Notes under the pieces: model-generated
Databases searched by the model: none
What the model was told of the DNA's origin: nothing
What the model saw: only the letters and a program-made list of their open reading frames with translations
Source of the DNA: Leptothoe kymatousa TAU-MAC 1615
GTDB taxonomy: Bacteria; Cyanobacteriota; Cyanobacteriia; Phormidesmidales; Phormidesmidaceae
Direction of reading: 5' to 3'
Length of the DNA stretch: 64,000 nucleotides
NCBI RefSeq assembly: GCF_018739865.1
Contig: NZ_JADOER010000004.1
Location: forward strand, 627,067 to 691,066
Translations under genes and position numbers: made by a program
Shown: positions 1 through 8,736 of the stretch, piece after piece
Layout: each line of letters begins with the position of its first letter
Numbering within the stretch: position 1 is the stretch's first letter

Positions 1-855
1 ATCTAGGGCGGGGGGGTAGCCTGCGCCGTGGTAGTCCCGCAGGTCTGCTTCGCTATCGATATTGTTGCCCTGGTCTTTGCCATCTTGGGTGCCGCCGTCG
101 CCGAGAAAATGTTTGGCGGTGGCAATGACGTGCTGGCTGTTGAGAAAGCTGTTAGTGCCTAGCTCTCCTTGTAAGCCTTGAACTACGGCAGAGGAATATT
201 TGGCAACGATGTCGGGATCTTCTGAATAGCTTTCGTAGGTGCGGCCCCAGCGATTGTCTCGCACTACGGCTAGGGTGGGGGCAAAGGTCCAGTCCATGCC
301 GGTGACGATCACTTCACGGGCGGTCACTTCGCCGATTTGTTGCATGAGGGCGGGGTTGTGGGTGGCGCCTAAGCCAATATTGTGGGGAAAGATTGTTGCG
401 CCGATAATGTTGTTGTGGCCATGGACGGCATCGGTGCCCCAGAGAATTGGAATGGCGGTGTGCCCATTGGTTGTATCCATGGACGCGGTGTAGAACTCAT
501 CGGCTAGGGCGAGCCATTTGTCTGCTGCGGCGCGGACATCGTTCTGGGGGGCGGAATTCCCGCCATTGAGAACTGATCCCAGCCGATAGCGACGCACATC
601 CTCTGGGGTAACACTGCTGATGTCGGCTTGGATGGTTTGTCCTACCATTTCCTCGATGGTCATGGTGGCCATGAGTTCGGTAATGCGCTGTTCGATGGCT
701 GGGTCGATTTCTGCCCCGCCGGTGGTGGTGGGCCAGTTTTTGGGGCTGATGGTGCCAGGGGCATTGCTTTGCCCCCTGCTACTGGCGGCGGTATAGGCGG
801 CAAAACCACCCAGCACGAGTAAGAGGAGTAGGGGACCAAGCATCTTGAGTTTCAT
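1..855 (-). CDS. Glycoside hydrolase family 3 protein (C-terminus cut off by the window edge)
   Basis: Read by eye on the minus strand: an ATG at 853-855 opens a frame that runs to the left edge without a stop (285 codons). The N-terminus is a hydrophobic signal segment (MKLKMLGPLLLLLVLGGFAA). The mature part has the family 3 pattern: an ITELMATMTIEEMVGQ helix, a GTDAVHGHNN segment, DWTFAPTLAVVRDNRWGRTYES and the conserved AKHFLGDGGT substrate-binding stretch. Family 3 enzymes release terminal beta-linked glucose or N-acetylglucosamine; the exported form with this N-terminus resembles ExoP-type beta-glucosidases. The nucleophile Asp and the second domain lie outside the window, so substrate cannot be judged. 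It stands alone, divergent from the next gene. Confidence 0.85.
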   Translation of the reverse strand, partial: MKLKMLGPLLLLLVLGGFAAYTAASSRGQSNAPGTISPKNWPTTTGGAEIDPAIEQRITELMATMTIEEMVGQTIQADISSVTPEDVRRYRLGSVLNGGNSAPQNDVRAAADKWLALADEFYTASMDTTNGHTAIPILWGTDAVHGHNNIIGATIFPHNIGLGATHNPALMQQIGEVTAREVIVTGMDWTFAPTLAVVRDNRWGRTYESYSEDPDIVAKYSSAVVQGLQGELGTNSFLNSQHVIATAKHFLGDGGTQDGKDQGNNIDSEADLRDYHGAGYPPALD

Positions 856-1125
856 AGGGCAGCTGCGGAGGAAATCTTAAACCGAACTGGGTAATCGGAA
901 CGAGGATTATTGATTAGCTTTTACAGTCTGGGTAACTGGCTATCCGTACCCAAATTATGAATGCTGGCACTAGAGTTCCCTGTTGAGCATCCGGGTTGCT
1001 GCGGATAATTCGAAAATTTGAATACTAGCTACGGTGGCGGTGTACTTGGTCAAACTATTAAGGGGGTTCTCAGTCTTTCTTCAGCTGTAGTGTTTACTCT
1101 GGTTAGAGTCCTCAAAGCTTGAACC

Positions 1126-1641
1126 ATGACGATAGTATCCCGTGCGGTCCCTTTTGCGATCGCAACTCTCCTCGCCATCTCCACCCCGGTGCTAGCCCAG
1201 CCTGCGCCAGGTTTGCAAACGATGACAGTCGATCGGCTAGGGCAAATTTTACAGTCGGAGTTGAGGACGCTAGAGGGCGAAGATGGCCGGTGGCAATTTC
1301 AGATCGGTGAGCGCACCGTGATTGTCTTAGCCGATGCGGATAGCGATCGCATGCGAGTCTTTAGCCCGGTCATATCCGTAGACGCCCTCACCGGACCGCA
1401 GGTACAGGCGATGCTAGCGGCCAATTTCCACACCGCCTTAGATGCCCGCTATGCCGTCACCGATGGCACCGTCGTCGCAGTTTATGTCCATCCATTAAGC
1501 ACCCTACAGGGAGACAACTTCCGTTCGGCGCTGCGACAGGTGGTGAGCCTAGCCGAAACCTTCGGCACCTCCTATTCCAGCAATGAACTAAACTTTGGCC
1601 TGGGTCAGCGCCAGCGCCCCAGGGGGGTGGAAGAAATCTAG
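1126..1641 (+). CDS. Exported protein of unknown function
   Basis: A 171-residue protein with a clear signal peptide: short charged start, hydrophobic AIATLLAIST core and a cleavage-like VLAQ at about residue 25. The mature part (TMTVDRLGQILQSE..., then alternating strands such as RTVIVLADADSDRMRVFSPV and a helix ALTGPQVQAMLAANF) looks like a small alpha/beta protein. The pattern 'strand-rich core, then AALDARYAVTDGTVVAVYVHPLS' recalls the YbjN/secretion-chaperone-like fold, but this is only an impression. It is flanked by a divergent GH3 gene and a convergent EAL gene, so no operon partner indicates a role. A HIP1 octamer lies inside the coding region. Confidence 0.6.
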   Translation: MTIVSRAVPFAIATLLAISTPVLAQPAPGLQTMTVDRLGQILQSELRTLEGEDGRWQFQIGERTVIVLADADSDRMRVFSPVISVDALTGPQVQAMLAANFHTALDARYAVTDGTVVAVYVHPLSTLQGDNFRSALRQVVSLAETFGTSYSSNELNFGLGQRQRPRGVEEI

Positions 1642-1667
1642 TGGGCCGGTGCTTATGACTAAGCAAA

Positions 1668-3707
1668 TTAGGCTTCAACGGGTTGGGGAAATAGGTGCAC
1701 AATGTCATCCGGATGCATCGGTTTTCCCAAATAAAACCCCTGAATAATGTCTACACCGCAGGCCTGGACAAAATGCAGCTGAGCTTCCGTTTCCACCCCT
1801 TCAGCGACGACGCAAAACCCTAGGTCATGGCAGAGGTCGATGCTGGACTTGAGTAAAATTTGCCCCCGTTCCAGTTCTCCTTGGGGGGGCATCACCAGAT
1901 TGCGATCCAGTTTAATTTCATCGGCATCCAGGGTTAATAAACTGGTCAAACACGAATAGCCGGCGCCAAAATCATCAATGGCAATTTTGTGGCCTGCATA
2001 CCGTAGTTCAGCAATGACTGATGCGAGGGCATCTAGCTGAATCGTATAGGTATGCTCCGTAATTTCAATATAGAAATGTAGCTTGTGCGCCTTGGCACGG
2101 GTAATAAAGCGTTGGACGGCCTGTTTATCCAGGAGAAAGTCCTTGTCAAAGTTGATGCTAATAATGGGGACACAAACCCCTAACTGTTTCCATTTAGCGG
2201 TCTGTTCAAAGACTAAATCAATCACCTTGCTATCTATGGCCTTGGACAAGCCCTGTTGATAGAGTGCGGGCAAAAAACTAGGCTGTAACGTGTTACCGTT
2301 TTTATCTTTTAATCTTAATAACGCCTCCATGCCAATAAAATTTAGGGTTTGGGCATCAAACTTAGGCTGAAAATGCAGCAGTAAAGTGCCCCCCCTAAAC
2401 TGCTTTAGAATTTTTTCTGCGGTGTTAATTTGAGTGAGCCGACTATTTTGGTCCTCAATAAATACACGCTCTTCATAATGGTTTAGTTCCTCAGAAAAGA
2501 AGCCATAGGCATCTTTCTTTAGGTAGCTAACCAACGACGATGGCACTTTATATTGGCGGTTAACTAAAACAAGAAATGGCCAATAGATTAAGGCATCCGC
2601 TGCGATACAAAGTAACTGAATAATAACAGCGAAAATAGAACCGTCCGATGCCACATAGGCACTGTATATGGGGGGAGACATCCAGTGCGTTGGTGTCAAA
2701 GCGATATCGAATAAACCTAGATTAATAGCGCCTAAGGCAATGGCCATATTGACAAATGGAGCTAGGAAAAAAGGCAAGAAGAAAACGGGATTTAAAATTA
2801 TTGGTAGGCCAAATAGTAAGATTTCATTCACGTTAACTAGGGAAAAGAATAAGCCTAGCCGCGCAATGGATTTAAAGTGCTGATTTTGATGGGTGAATAG
2901 GATCAAGAAGGGAATCACAAATGTGGATCCAGACCCACCGATGTTCATAAATACATCATGGAAGGTCTTAAATTTAACCCCCGTGGATTGCCCAACGGGG
3001 ATATCCTGCAGTAGCTGAAAGATGCCTTCAGAGGTATGTTCCCCATGGAACCCTAGGATCCAAGTAGAAAGGGAAACTGTTTTATATAGAATCAGCTGCT
3101 GAATATCGCTGAGGTTATGTAGGCGAGGTAGCCAGTCTGCAATGGCTGCGATCGCACTGCTGTGTAGACACAGATAGATGACTTGACTAAGCACCTCTAT
3201 GCTGAGAATTGTTAGCAGGCTAGGGACAGCTAAATTAACCGTTTTCCGTAATTTTGGACTGATATTTTTTGAGGATTTAAATAACCTAAGTGCACGAAAA
3301 CTTGAGAAAAAAGATAGCCCCCTAACGGTAATAAACGATAGTAAAAGACTAACCACTATCGAGGCATTGCTAGATGTGAGCTCCGACGTTGCATTAATGC
3401 CGAGGAAGCCCGATGCCCTAAAAAAACAGACCATGCCGATTAACATGGTCCCAATTTGATCTAATTCTTGCTCTTTTGCTAATAAGCTACTGAGCGATAG
3501 ATTTAAAAATAACGGGATTAGAAAAAAATATAATCGATTTATTTCAGCTGCATTGATCAGGGCATTCTTAATGCCTAAAAAATCGAAAATTGGCGTGAAA
3601 TTAGAGAGTAAAACTAAAATATTCATTGCCAAAACAATTGGCAAGAGAGAGGTAAATGCTTCTCGTATAATTAGAAAAAGCCTAAATTTTGTAAAGTCTC
3701 TCAACAT
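1668..3707 (-). CDS. PTS EIIC-like membrane domain fused to a c-di-GMP phosphodiesterase (EAL) domain
   Basis: 679 residues. Residues 1-395 hold about ten hydrophobic segments and resemble the EIIC permease of the lactose/cellobiose PTS family (FHGEHTSEGIFQLL and LTPTHWMSPPIYSAY lie where the sugar-binding loops would be). Residues 430-679 are an EAL domain with the key residues present: MEALLR (the EAL motif, about 460), FYIEITE, DDFGAGYS, the catalytic lysine in IKLDRNL, and VVAEGVE. The cytoplasmic half should therefore hydrolyse cyclic di-GMP, possibly gated by a sugar or other ligand bound in the membrane half. There is no EIIA or EIIB domain and no PTS gene nearby, so a sensory rather than transport role is inferred. 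The gene is visibly more AT-rich than its neighbours, suggesting transfer. Confidence 0.85.
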   Translation of the reverse strand: MLRDFTKFRLFLIIREAFTSLLPIVLAMNILVLLSNFTPIFDFLGIKNALINAAEINRLYFFLIPLFLNLSLSSLLAKEQELDQIGTMLIGMVCFFRASGFLGINATSELTSSNASIVVSLLLSFITVRGLSFFSSFRALRLFKSSKNISPKLRKTVNLAVPSLLTILSIEVLSQVIYLCLHSSAIAAIADWLPRLHNLSDIQQLILYKTVSLSTWILGFHGEHTSEGIFQLLQDIPVGQSTGVKFKTFHDVFMNIGGSGSTFVIPFLILFTHQNQHFKSIARLGLFFSLVNVNEILLFGLPIILNPVFFLPFFLAPFVNMAIALGAINLGLFDIALTPTHWMSPPIYSAYVASDGSIFAVIIQLLCIAADALIYWPFLVLVNRQYKVPSSLVSYLKKDAYGFFSEELNHYEERVFIEDQNSRLTQINTAEKILKQFRGGTLLLHFQPKFDAQTLNFIGMEALLRLKDKNGNTLQPSFLPALYQQGLSKAIDSKVIDLVFEQTAKWKQLGVCVPIISINFDKDFLLDKQAVQRFITRAKAHKLHFYIEITEHTYTIQLDALASVIAELRYAGHKIAIDDFGAGYSCLTSLLTLDADEIKLDRNLVMPPQGELERGQILLKSSIDLCHDLGFCVVAEGVETEAQLHFVQACGVDIIQGFYLGKPMHPDDIVHLFPQPVEA

Positions 3708-4190
3708 TGCTGCGGCATACTTGTGCTGGGCTCATTTTATAAGTATTCCCGATTTTGAAGCTAGCTAGTTTGACGCTGTCTGTTTTGATGCAAAAGTTTA
3801 ATTCATCGTTAGTAAAAGACGGCTGTTCAGGGTTATGAACTTAAATGCTTGGCAGCAGTAATCTGGGAATTTGGCAACAATAATTGTGCCTGACTTCTCT
3901 GCGGTGAAAACCAGATTTACATGGTTGTGCGCTAGGGGGGAAATACTGATTTTCCTAGAGAAAAATGATTTAACCGTTCTTGGTTTGCTACACGCTTTAC
4001 TACAGACCTGATGGACAGACAGACATTCCTGGTGTAGGTTGCGAAAATGCAGTGAAGCCCAACACCCGAAACGGCTACGCCAGGGCTTTAGTGCAGCCAT
4101 GCGGCTTTGCCCAAGCTACAACAGACCAAAGGTTTCGAGCATTTTGTCGGTCAACCCGCTATGGATGTTAGTCGTTGCCTGGGGCAGTCC
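3708..4190. other. Intergenic stretch with no supported gene
   Basis: 483 bp between the EAL gene and rtcB. Small frames exist on both strands (for example minus 3798-4100), but none has a ribosome site, a recognisable motif or a codon pattern like its neighbours. The EAL promoter should lie in its left part because that gene starts at 3707. I see no repeat or RNA gene here. Confidence 0.5.
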
Positions 4191-5372
4191 CTATCCTTTG
4201 ACGCAAATAACCTGTTTTAGGGTGGCGACGACTTCTACCAAATCTTGCTGATTGGCCATAACGTCATCGATGGGTTTATAGGCTGCCGGAATTTCGTCAA
4301 TAATTCCTTTGTCCTTGCGACATTCAACCCCTTCAGTTTGGGCGATTAGGTCGTCTAATGTATAGGTATCTTTAGCTTTGCTGCGGGACATAACGCGACC
4401 GGCCCCATGGCTGCAGGAGCAAAAACTATCGTGGTTGCCCTTGCCCTTCACGATGTAGGATTTTGTGCCCATGGAGCCGGGGATGATGCCATAGTCGGTG
4501 GGACGTGCTCTTACGGCCCCTTTGCGGGTGACGTAAACATCGCGGCCAAAATGTTCTTCTTGCTCGGCATAATTGTGGTGGCAGTTGACGGCTAGCAATG
4601 GCTTGAATGGTTTGCCTCCACCGAGATGTTTTTCGATGATGTGCTTAAAGCGGGCCATCATTTCTTCTCGGTTTTGCAACGCATAGGCCTGGGCCCATTG
4701 CAGATCGTTCCAATAGCTGCGGAATTCGTCGGTGCCCGCAACAAAGTAGGAAAGATCGGGGTCGGGTAGTTTTTCGTTGGCTAGCTTCCGTAGGTTTTTG
4801 GCGGTGCTAATGTGGTTTCTGGCCAGCATGTTGCCAATGTTGCGAGAGCCGGAATGGAGCATCAGCCACACGTTGTCTTCGGTGTCGATGCACACTTCAA
4901 TAAAGTGGTTGCCGCCGCCCAGGGAACCCATTTGGCTAAGGGCTTTTTTCTCTAGATGTTGCACCCCTTTGTGCAGGTCTTTAAAGCTGCGCCAACCCTG
5001 CCAGTTGTGGACAGATTTGTTGATCTTTTTATTGCTGTCAAAGCCGGTGGGAATGGTCGCTTCGATTTCTTTGCGGATTTTTTTGAGTTTGCCGTCTAAT
5101 TTTTTGCTGCTGTAGGGGGTTTGGATGGCGCACATGCCGCAGCCAATGTCGACACCTACGGCTGCGGGCACCAGGGCCTCGTCGGTGGCAATGACGGAAC
5201 CCACCAGGGCCCCTTTGCCCAGGTGAACGTCGGGCATTAGGGCGACGTGTTTGTAGACGAAGGGCAACGAGGCAACGTTTTTAGCCATTTGGATCTCTTT
5301 CGAGCTGAGATCGTGGTTGGCCCAGGAGAGGACGGGTTTATTGGTTTTGAAGGGAACGTTGTTATACGGCAT
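4191..5372 (-). CDS. rtcB: RNA-splicing ligase RtcB
   Basis: 393 residues, the short bacterial form. RtcB joins RNA 2',3'-cyclic phosphate or 3'-phosphate ends to 5'-OH ends using GTP and Mn2+. Diagnostic stretches are all present: MPDVHLGKGALVGSV, the metal-binding VGVDIGCGMCAIQ, GSLGGGNHFIE, MLHSGSRNIG, NCHHNYAE, PGSMGTKSYIV and CSHGAGRVMSR, whose His is the GMP-accepting residue. It follows the kinase-phosphatase-ligase gene by 12 bp on the same strand, so the two form an operon. The neighbour can remodel RNA ends (5' kinase, 3' phosphatase), which supports a joint role in repair of broken RNA. Regulation is not visible; no rtcR-type sigma54 activator is adjacent. Confidence 0.93.
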   Translation of the reverse strand: MPYNNVPFKTNKPVLSWANHDLSSKEIQMAKNVASLPFVYKHVALMPDVHLGKGALVGSVIATDEALVPAAVGVDIGCGMCAIQTPYSSKKLDGKLKKIRKEIEATIPTGFDSNKKINKSVHNWQGWRSFKDLHKGVQHLEKKALSQMGSLGGGNHFIEVCIDTEDNVWLMLHSGSRNIGNMLARNHISTAKNLRKLANEKLPDPDLSYFVAGTDEFRSYWNDLQWAQAYALQNREEMMARFKHIIEKHLGGGKPFKPLLAVNCHHNYAEQEEHFGRDVYVTRKGAVRARPTDYGIIPGSMGTKSYIVKGKGNHDSFCSCSHGAGRVMSRSKAKDTYTLDDLIAQTEGVECRKDKGIIDEIPAAYKPIDDVMANQQDLVEVVATLKQVICVKG

Positions 5373-5384
5373 GGTGAGGACAAT

Positions 5385-7508
5385 CTATTGGTATACCTGG
5401 TTCATCCAGGTTTGGACAAAATCGCGCCGGTGTACATCGGTCCAGGTGAGCCAGGTGTCTTGGTCCACATGATCGGTGACTGCGTCAACCAGGGGCCAAA
5501 AGGCTTCGTCCAGTTCTTGTTTGAACCGTTGGGGCTGGGCGTACATAAATTTGGACTTTTTTGGGGTCATCCTGGCTAGGAATTTGGTGCGTAGGTAGTA
5601 AGGGCTTTTGAGTTTGAGGGCAAAGCTGCCGTCGGTGGCAAGGCGGACCATAAAGCCTTCGTGCTCGACGTGGTGAGACTTGCTGATGGCATCGGCAAAG
5701 GTGCAGGGAAACCAGGTGGGACGCGGTGTTTCGAGAATAGCTGCGATCTCATCCAATTCCGCCTCTTGTTTAAACCCACCCCCTAAAATACCGCCCCCAA
5801 TCAGGTGCAGCCCATGGTCTTCCGGGGCGTATTGAATAATGTGGGGATCTTCGGGGTGGATCGCCTCCCACAGTAAGGTAACGTTGCGATTTTCCCTTAA
5901 CCAGCCCAAGACTCGGCCATATAGGCCGTTCTTATAGAGCAGCGATTGGGCATAGTCCACATATTCTCCTTGAAAAGACCCAGAACAGGTAACGACGACC
6001 TGGGTGTTGTCGTAGGGATGGAGAAACGTGCTGACTAAAAAGCCGTTGAGTTTTTCGACCGCAATAATCTCTGTTGCGGGGGGCAGGGTGGTGCCCCGTT
6101 CGAGATAGTTAAAGGTGCGAGGAAAGGGCTGGTTGACCGGGTTGCCATCTAAGCCCACAACGATACCCCGAGCTTGTTTCAGTTCAGGATGGTCATCCCA
6201 GGCTGTGGGGGTGAAAAAGGCTTTGGAGGTGTACTTATATAGGGTGAGCCGAGACTGGCTGACGTGCTTGACCAGCTTTTTAGACACCAACGGTTCCATT
6301 TGTTTTGCAAAGCTGGGGGGGCTATGTCTGTGGTTAAACTCGCAGGGGATTTGCACCTGCTCCTGGGCGGGGAGGCGCATGGCGGTGAGGGGGCCGCCAA
6401 ATCCGGCGCCGGTTTCTAAGGAATAGGTGCGTTCTCCTGGGGAGGTGAGGGGAATGTGTCCCCGCACGACGCTTAAGCTGCTGGTCTGGCGGAAATGGCC
6501 ATCGGTGTCGTAGTTTTCGTTAATGCGACAGCGCCCATACACCCGCTCTTTGTCGGGCTGTAGCACGGGGTCGAACCACTCGATATCACCGTGGCACAGC
6601 ACATAGTTGCCATAGCGGTAGAAGGAGGGCAGCGACCAAATAAAGTCTTTTACCTGGGTTTGGTAGGTTTTGTCGCGCTGTAGGATTTTGTGCAGGGTGG
6701 CCCGGGTAGATTTGCTTTTGATATTGTCGCCGTGGAGGCCGCGGGCCAGATTGTTGTCGTGGTTGCCGCGTACGCAGTAGTGGCCCGCCGCCACAGCCTG
6801 CCTCACCAGGTCTAGCACTTCTAAGGATTGGGGGCCGCGATCCACCAGGTCGCCGAGAAAACATAGCTGGCGTCCGTCTGGGTGGTGAAAGTCTTGGTCG
6901 TAGCCCAGGGTGTGGAGCATGGTGTGGAGCGTTTGGGCCAGGCCATGGATATCGCCGATGACATCCAGTTGGGCGCTGTCTGGAATGGTGGGGATGTCCA
7001 CAGCCAGGGTGACATCCCCTGGGGCGACGGTGAAGGGCCATTGGGAATCGGTTTGGATGCGATCGCAGAACTTTTCCACCACCGCCGCGGGCACCACACA
7101 GCGCCGCTGTTTATTTTGCCGCTGCACCCGTTCTCGGGGCGGGTTAAAAATCACCACCTGCACCGGCACCCCTAGCTCATCGGCAAGGGTGGCAAAGGGT
7201 TTGCGTTCCTTATCGCTAATCAGGGTGGCATCCACAACGGTGGTTAGTCCGGCCTTGAGGCGGGCCCGCACCACGTTTTCTAAGGTGGCAAAAATTAGCC
7301 GATCGTCCGTGGCCAGGGGGCGATGGGCCACCTGGCCATCGACTACGGTTTGGCCGGTGCCAAAAAACGTTTGACGCAGGGCATCGCTGGACAGCACCAA
7401 TGCGGTCGGGAGATGCTGACATGCGGTGGATTTACCGGACCCCGGCGCGCCTGACAGCAGCACAAGACTGCCAATTTGAATTGAAATTTGGGTGGTGGGA
7501 CTACTCAT
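5385..7508 (-). CDS. Three-domain polynucleotide kinase / 2',3'-phosphatase / RNA ligase (Pnkp-like)
   Basis: 707 residues. Domain 1 (about 1-165) is a P-loop kinase with GAPGSGKS at 20-27 and a VVDATLISDKER segment. Domain 2 (about 180-400) is a calcineurin-type phosphoesterase: GDIHG, GDLVDRGPQS, GNHDN, a later CHGDIEW and GHIPL carry the metal ligands. Domain 3 (about 430-707) is an adenylyltransferase/ligase: nucleotidyl lysine in EKLNGF near 485, LLWEAIHPEDP, EGFMVRL (motif IV) and LKLKSPYYLR (motif V). Bacterial Pnkp of the Clostridium type has the same order of activities; this one is shorter. Because motifs I, IV and V look complete, the ligase domain is probably active. It is the first gene of an operon with rtcB, giving two mechanistically different RNA ligases in one unit. 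Confidence 0.9.
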   Translation of the reverse strand: MSSPTTQISIQIGSLVLLSGAPGSGKSTACQHLPTALVLSSDALRQTFFGTGQTVVDGQVAHRPLATDDRLIFATLENVVRARLKAGLTTVVDATLISDKERKPFATLADELGVPVQVVIFNPPRERVQRQNKQRRCVVPAAVVEKFCDRIQTDSQWPFTVAPGDVTLAVDIPTIPDSAQLDVIGDIHGLAQTLHTMLHTLGYDQDFHHPDGRQLCFLGDLVDRGPQSLEVLDLVRQAVAAGHYCVRGNHDNNLARGLHGDNIKSKSTRATLHKILQRDKTYQTQVKDFIWSLPSFYRYGNYVLCHGDIEWFDPVLQPDKERVYGRCRINENYDTDGHFRQTSSLSVVRGHIPLTSPGERTYSLETGAGFGGPLTAMRLPAQEQVQIPCEFNHRHSPPSFAKQMEPLVSKKLVKHVSQSRLTLYKYTSKAFFTPTAWDDHPELKQARGIVVGLDGNPVNQPFPRTFNYLERGTTLPPATEIIAVEKLNGFLVSTFLHPYDNTQVVVTCSGSFQGEYVDYAQSLLYKNGLYGRVLGWLRENRNVTLLWEAIHPEDPHIIQYAPEDHGLHLIGGGILGGGFKQEAELDEIAAILETPRPTWFPCTFADAISKSHHVEHEGFMVRLATDGSFALKLKSPYYLRTKFLARMTPKKSKFMYAQPQRFKQELDEAFWPLVDAVTDHVDQDTWLTWTDVHRRDFVQTWMNQVYQ

Positions 7509-7646
7509 GGTGAGTGCTTCAAACGACTACAGCTAGATTTCGGGTGCCGGTGGAGAAAACTATGGGATTCAAACTAGGCTGCCCCAGGATAACGTTGCCA
7601 ACGCCGTTTTGTGGGAATGGCGTGGCACCGTCAATGCATCAAAAAA

Positions 7647-7675
7647 AGGCCTAGGGAGAAAGTCCCCCTGGGCCT
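7647..7675 (-). terminator. Intrinsic terminator after the duplicated Spy-like gene
   Basis: On the minus strand a GC-rich stem (AGGCCCAGGGGG pairing with CCCTAGGCCT) is followed directly by seven T residues (plus-strand A run at 7641-7647). It lies downstream of the gene ending at 7749. Confidence 0.75.
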
Positions 7676-7702
7676 GGTGTGTGCTGTTTGGTCGTGTTAA
7701 TT

Positions 7703-7766
7703 AACGGCGTTGGCCCCTAACGGCGTTGGCCCCTAGCGGCGTTGGCCCCTAACGGCGTTGGCCCCT
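7703..7766. repeat. 16-bp tandem repeat across a gene end
   Basis: Four copies of a 16-bp unit (AACGGCGTTGGCCCCT, one copy with a G) at 7703, 7719, 7735 and 7751, followed by a degenerate partial copy. The unit encodes the Arg/Gly/Gln-rich tail of the minus-strand protein. Because 16 is not a multiple of three, each copy shifts frame and the stop codon (7749-7751) is formed at a unit junction. Confidence 0.9.
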
Positions 7767-8456
7767 GCGTTGGCTCCGCATTTCCTGCATCTGGGCCTGT
7801 TGCTCGGCGGTGAGCACACCTTCGGCGGCGGTGTGGGCTGTCTGCCGAATTTCCTGGAGCTGGGTGCGCTGGTCTTCGCTCAGGTCCAAACCCCGCATGG
7901 CGCGCATCCATTCCCGACCGGTTTTATCGGCGACGGCTGTGCGCTGCTCTGCGGTCAATACGGCTTCCGCCTGGGTGCGGGCATTCTCTTTGATGGCATC
8001 CAGTTCGGCCTGTTGTTCGGTGGTGAGGTTCAGGGCCTCGGCGCGGCGGCTGTGTCGCTGTCCGTGGCGTTCTGCTTTCATGGCCTGCAGCTGGGTTTGC
8101 TGCTCATCGGTCAATACTTCATTCATGGCGGCGCGGGAGTCTTCCCGGATGGATCGGAGCTGGGTGCGCTGCTCTTGGCTTAGGTCCAATTGGCGCATGG
8201 CGCGTTTGAGTTCGCGTCCTTCCACATCGCCTACTTCGGCCTGTTGGTCCGCCGTCAATACGGTATTTATCTGGGTGCGAGCATTCTCTTTGATGGCATC
8301 CAATTCGGTTTGCTGTTGGGCCGTGAGATTTAGCGCCTCCACCATTTGCCCAGGGAGGGCGTGGGCTCTATGGGCCTTGAATATGGCGGTGGTACCTAGC
8401 ACGGCGGTCAACATGAGTACGCCGCTGACACATTGTTTGATGGTGGGAAAGTTCAT
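7749..8456 (-). CDS. Spy/CpxP-like periplasmic protein with an internal duplication
   Basis: 235 residues. Signal peptide at the N-terminus (VSGVLMLTAVLGTTAIF, cleavage near AHA). The mature part is helical and rich in Gln/Glu/Arg and contains repeated L-T-x-x-Q motifs (LNLTAQQQTELDAIK, VLTADQQAEVGD, LDLSQEQRTQL, VLTDEQQTQLQ), then the whole block again from about residue 138 (LNLTTEQQAELDAIK, VLTAEQRTAV, LDLSEDQRTQL). LTxxQ proteins of the Spy/CpxP type are periplasmic chaperones or envelope-stress sensors. The paralogue at 8737-9144 carries only one block, so this gene looks like an in-frame doubling. The tail is Arg-rich (SQRRGQRR). It lies near a divergent two-component system, a possible functional partner by analogy with Cpx. 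Confidence 0.75.
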   Translation of the reverse strand: MNFPTIKQCVSGVLMLTAVLGTTAIFKAHRAHALPGQMVEALNLTAQQQTELDAIKENARTQINTVLTADQQAEVGDVEGRELKRAMRQLDLSQEQRTQLRSIREDSRAAMNEVLTDEQQTQLQAMKAERHGQRHSRRAEALNLTTEQQAELDAIKENARTQAEAVLTAEQRTAVADKTGREWMRAMRGLDLSEDQRTQLQEIRQTAHTAAEGVLTAEQQAQMQEMRSQRRGQRR

Positions 8457-8620
8457 GGGGTTGGTGTGTTTAGTGATGGCCTTATCCTAGCTAGGGGCAA
8501 TTCTTTTTGGCGTCTAGCGGGAGTCATCTCTAACCAGGGCTACGGGCATGGCCTAATCATGACTTTAGTCACTTGTCAGCCCGGCGGTGCCTGGGAAATG
8601 GGTGCCCCCTATAAAAGAAA

Positions 8621-8647
8621 GGCCCAGGGGGATATTGTCCCTGGGCC
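8621..8647 (-). terminator. Intrinsic terminator between the two Spy-like genes
   Basis: GGCCCAGGG at 8621-8629 pairs with CCCTGGGCC at 8639-8647; read on the minus strand the stem is followed by a T-rich stretch (TTTCTTTTAT). It would end the transcript of the gene at 8737-9144, so the two paralogues are likely separate transcripts. Confidence 0.65.
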
Positions 8648-8736
8648 GAGGTGCCCTCTAGAGTTGCTGTGACAGTATTCTTAGCTGTGGGTTAACGGCG
8701 ACGACGGCTGCGCCGCTGTGACCGTGTGGCCGTGGG

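Noticed and set aside
3798-4100. Minus-strand frame of 100 codons between the EAL gene and rtcB
   Set aside because: No ribosome site, no recognisable motif and an irregular Cys/Ser/Arg-rich composition typical of chance frames.
6586-7041. Long Arg/Pro/His-rich frame inside the RNA-repair gene
   Set aside because: It is an out-of-frame shadow of the Pnkp-like gene; its composition mirrors the GC-rich third positions of that gene.
7810-8490. Plus-strand frame of 226 codons opposite the Spy-like gene
   Set aside because: Ser/Trp/Ala-rich antisense shadow of the repetitive LTxxQ gene with no signal for translation.
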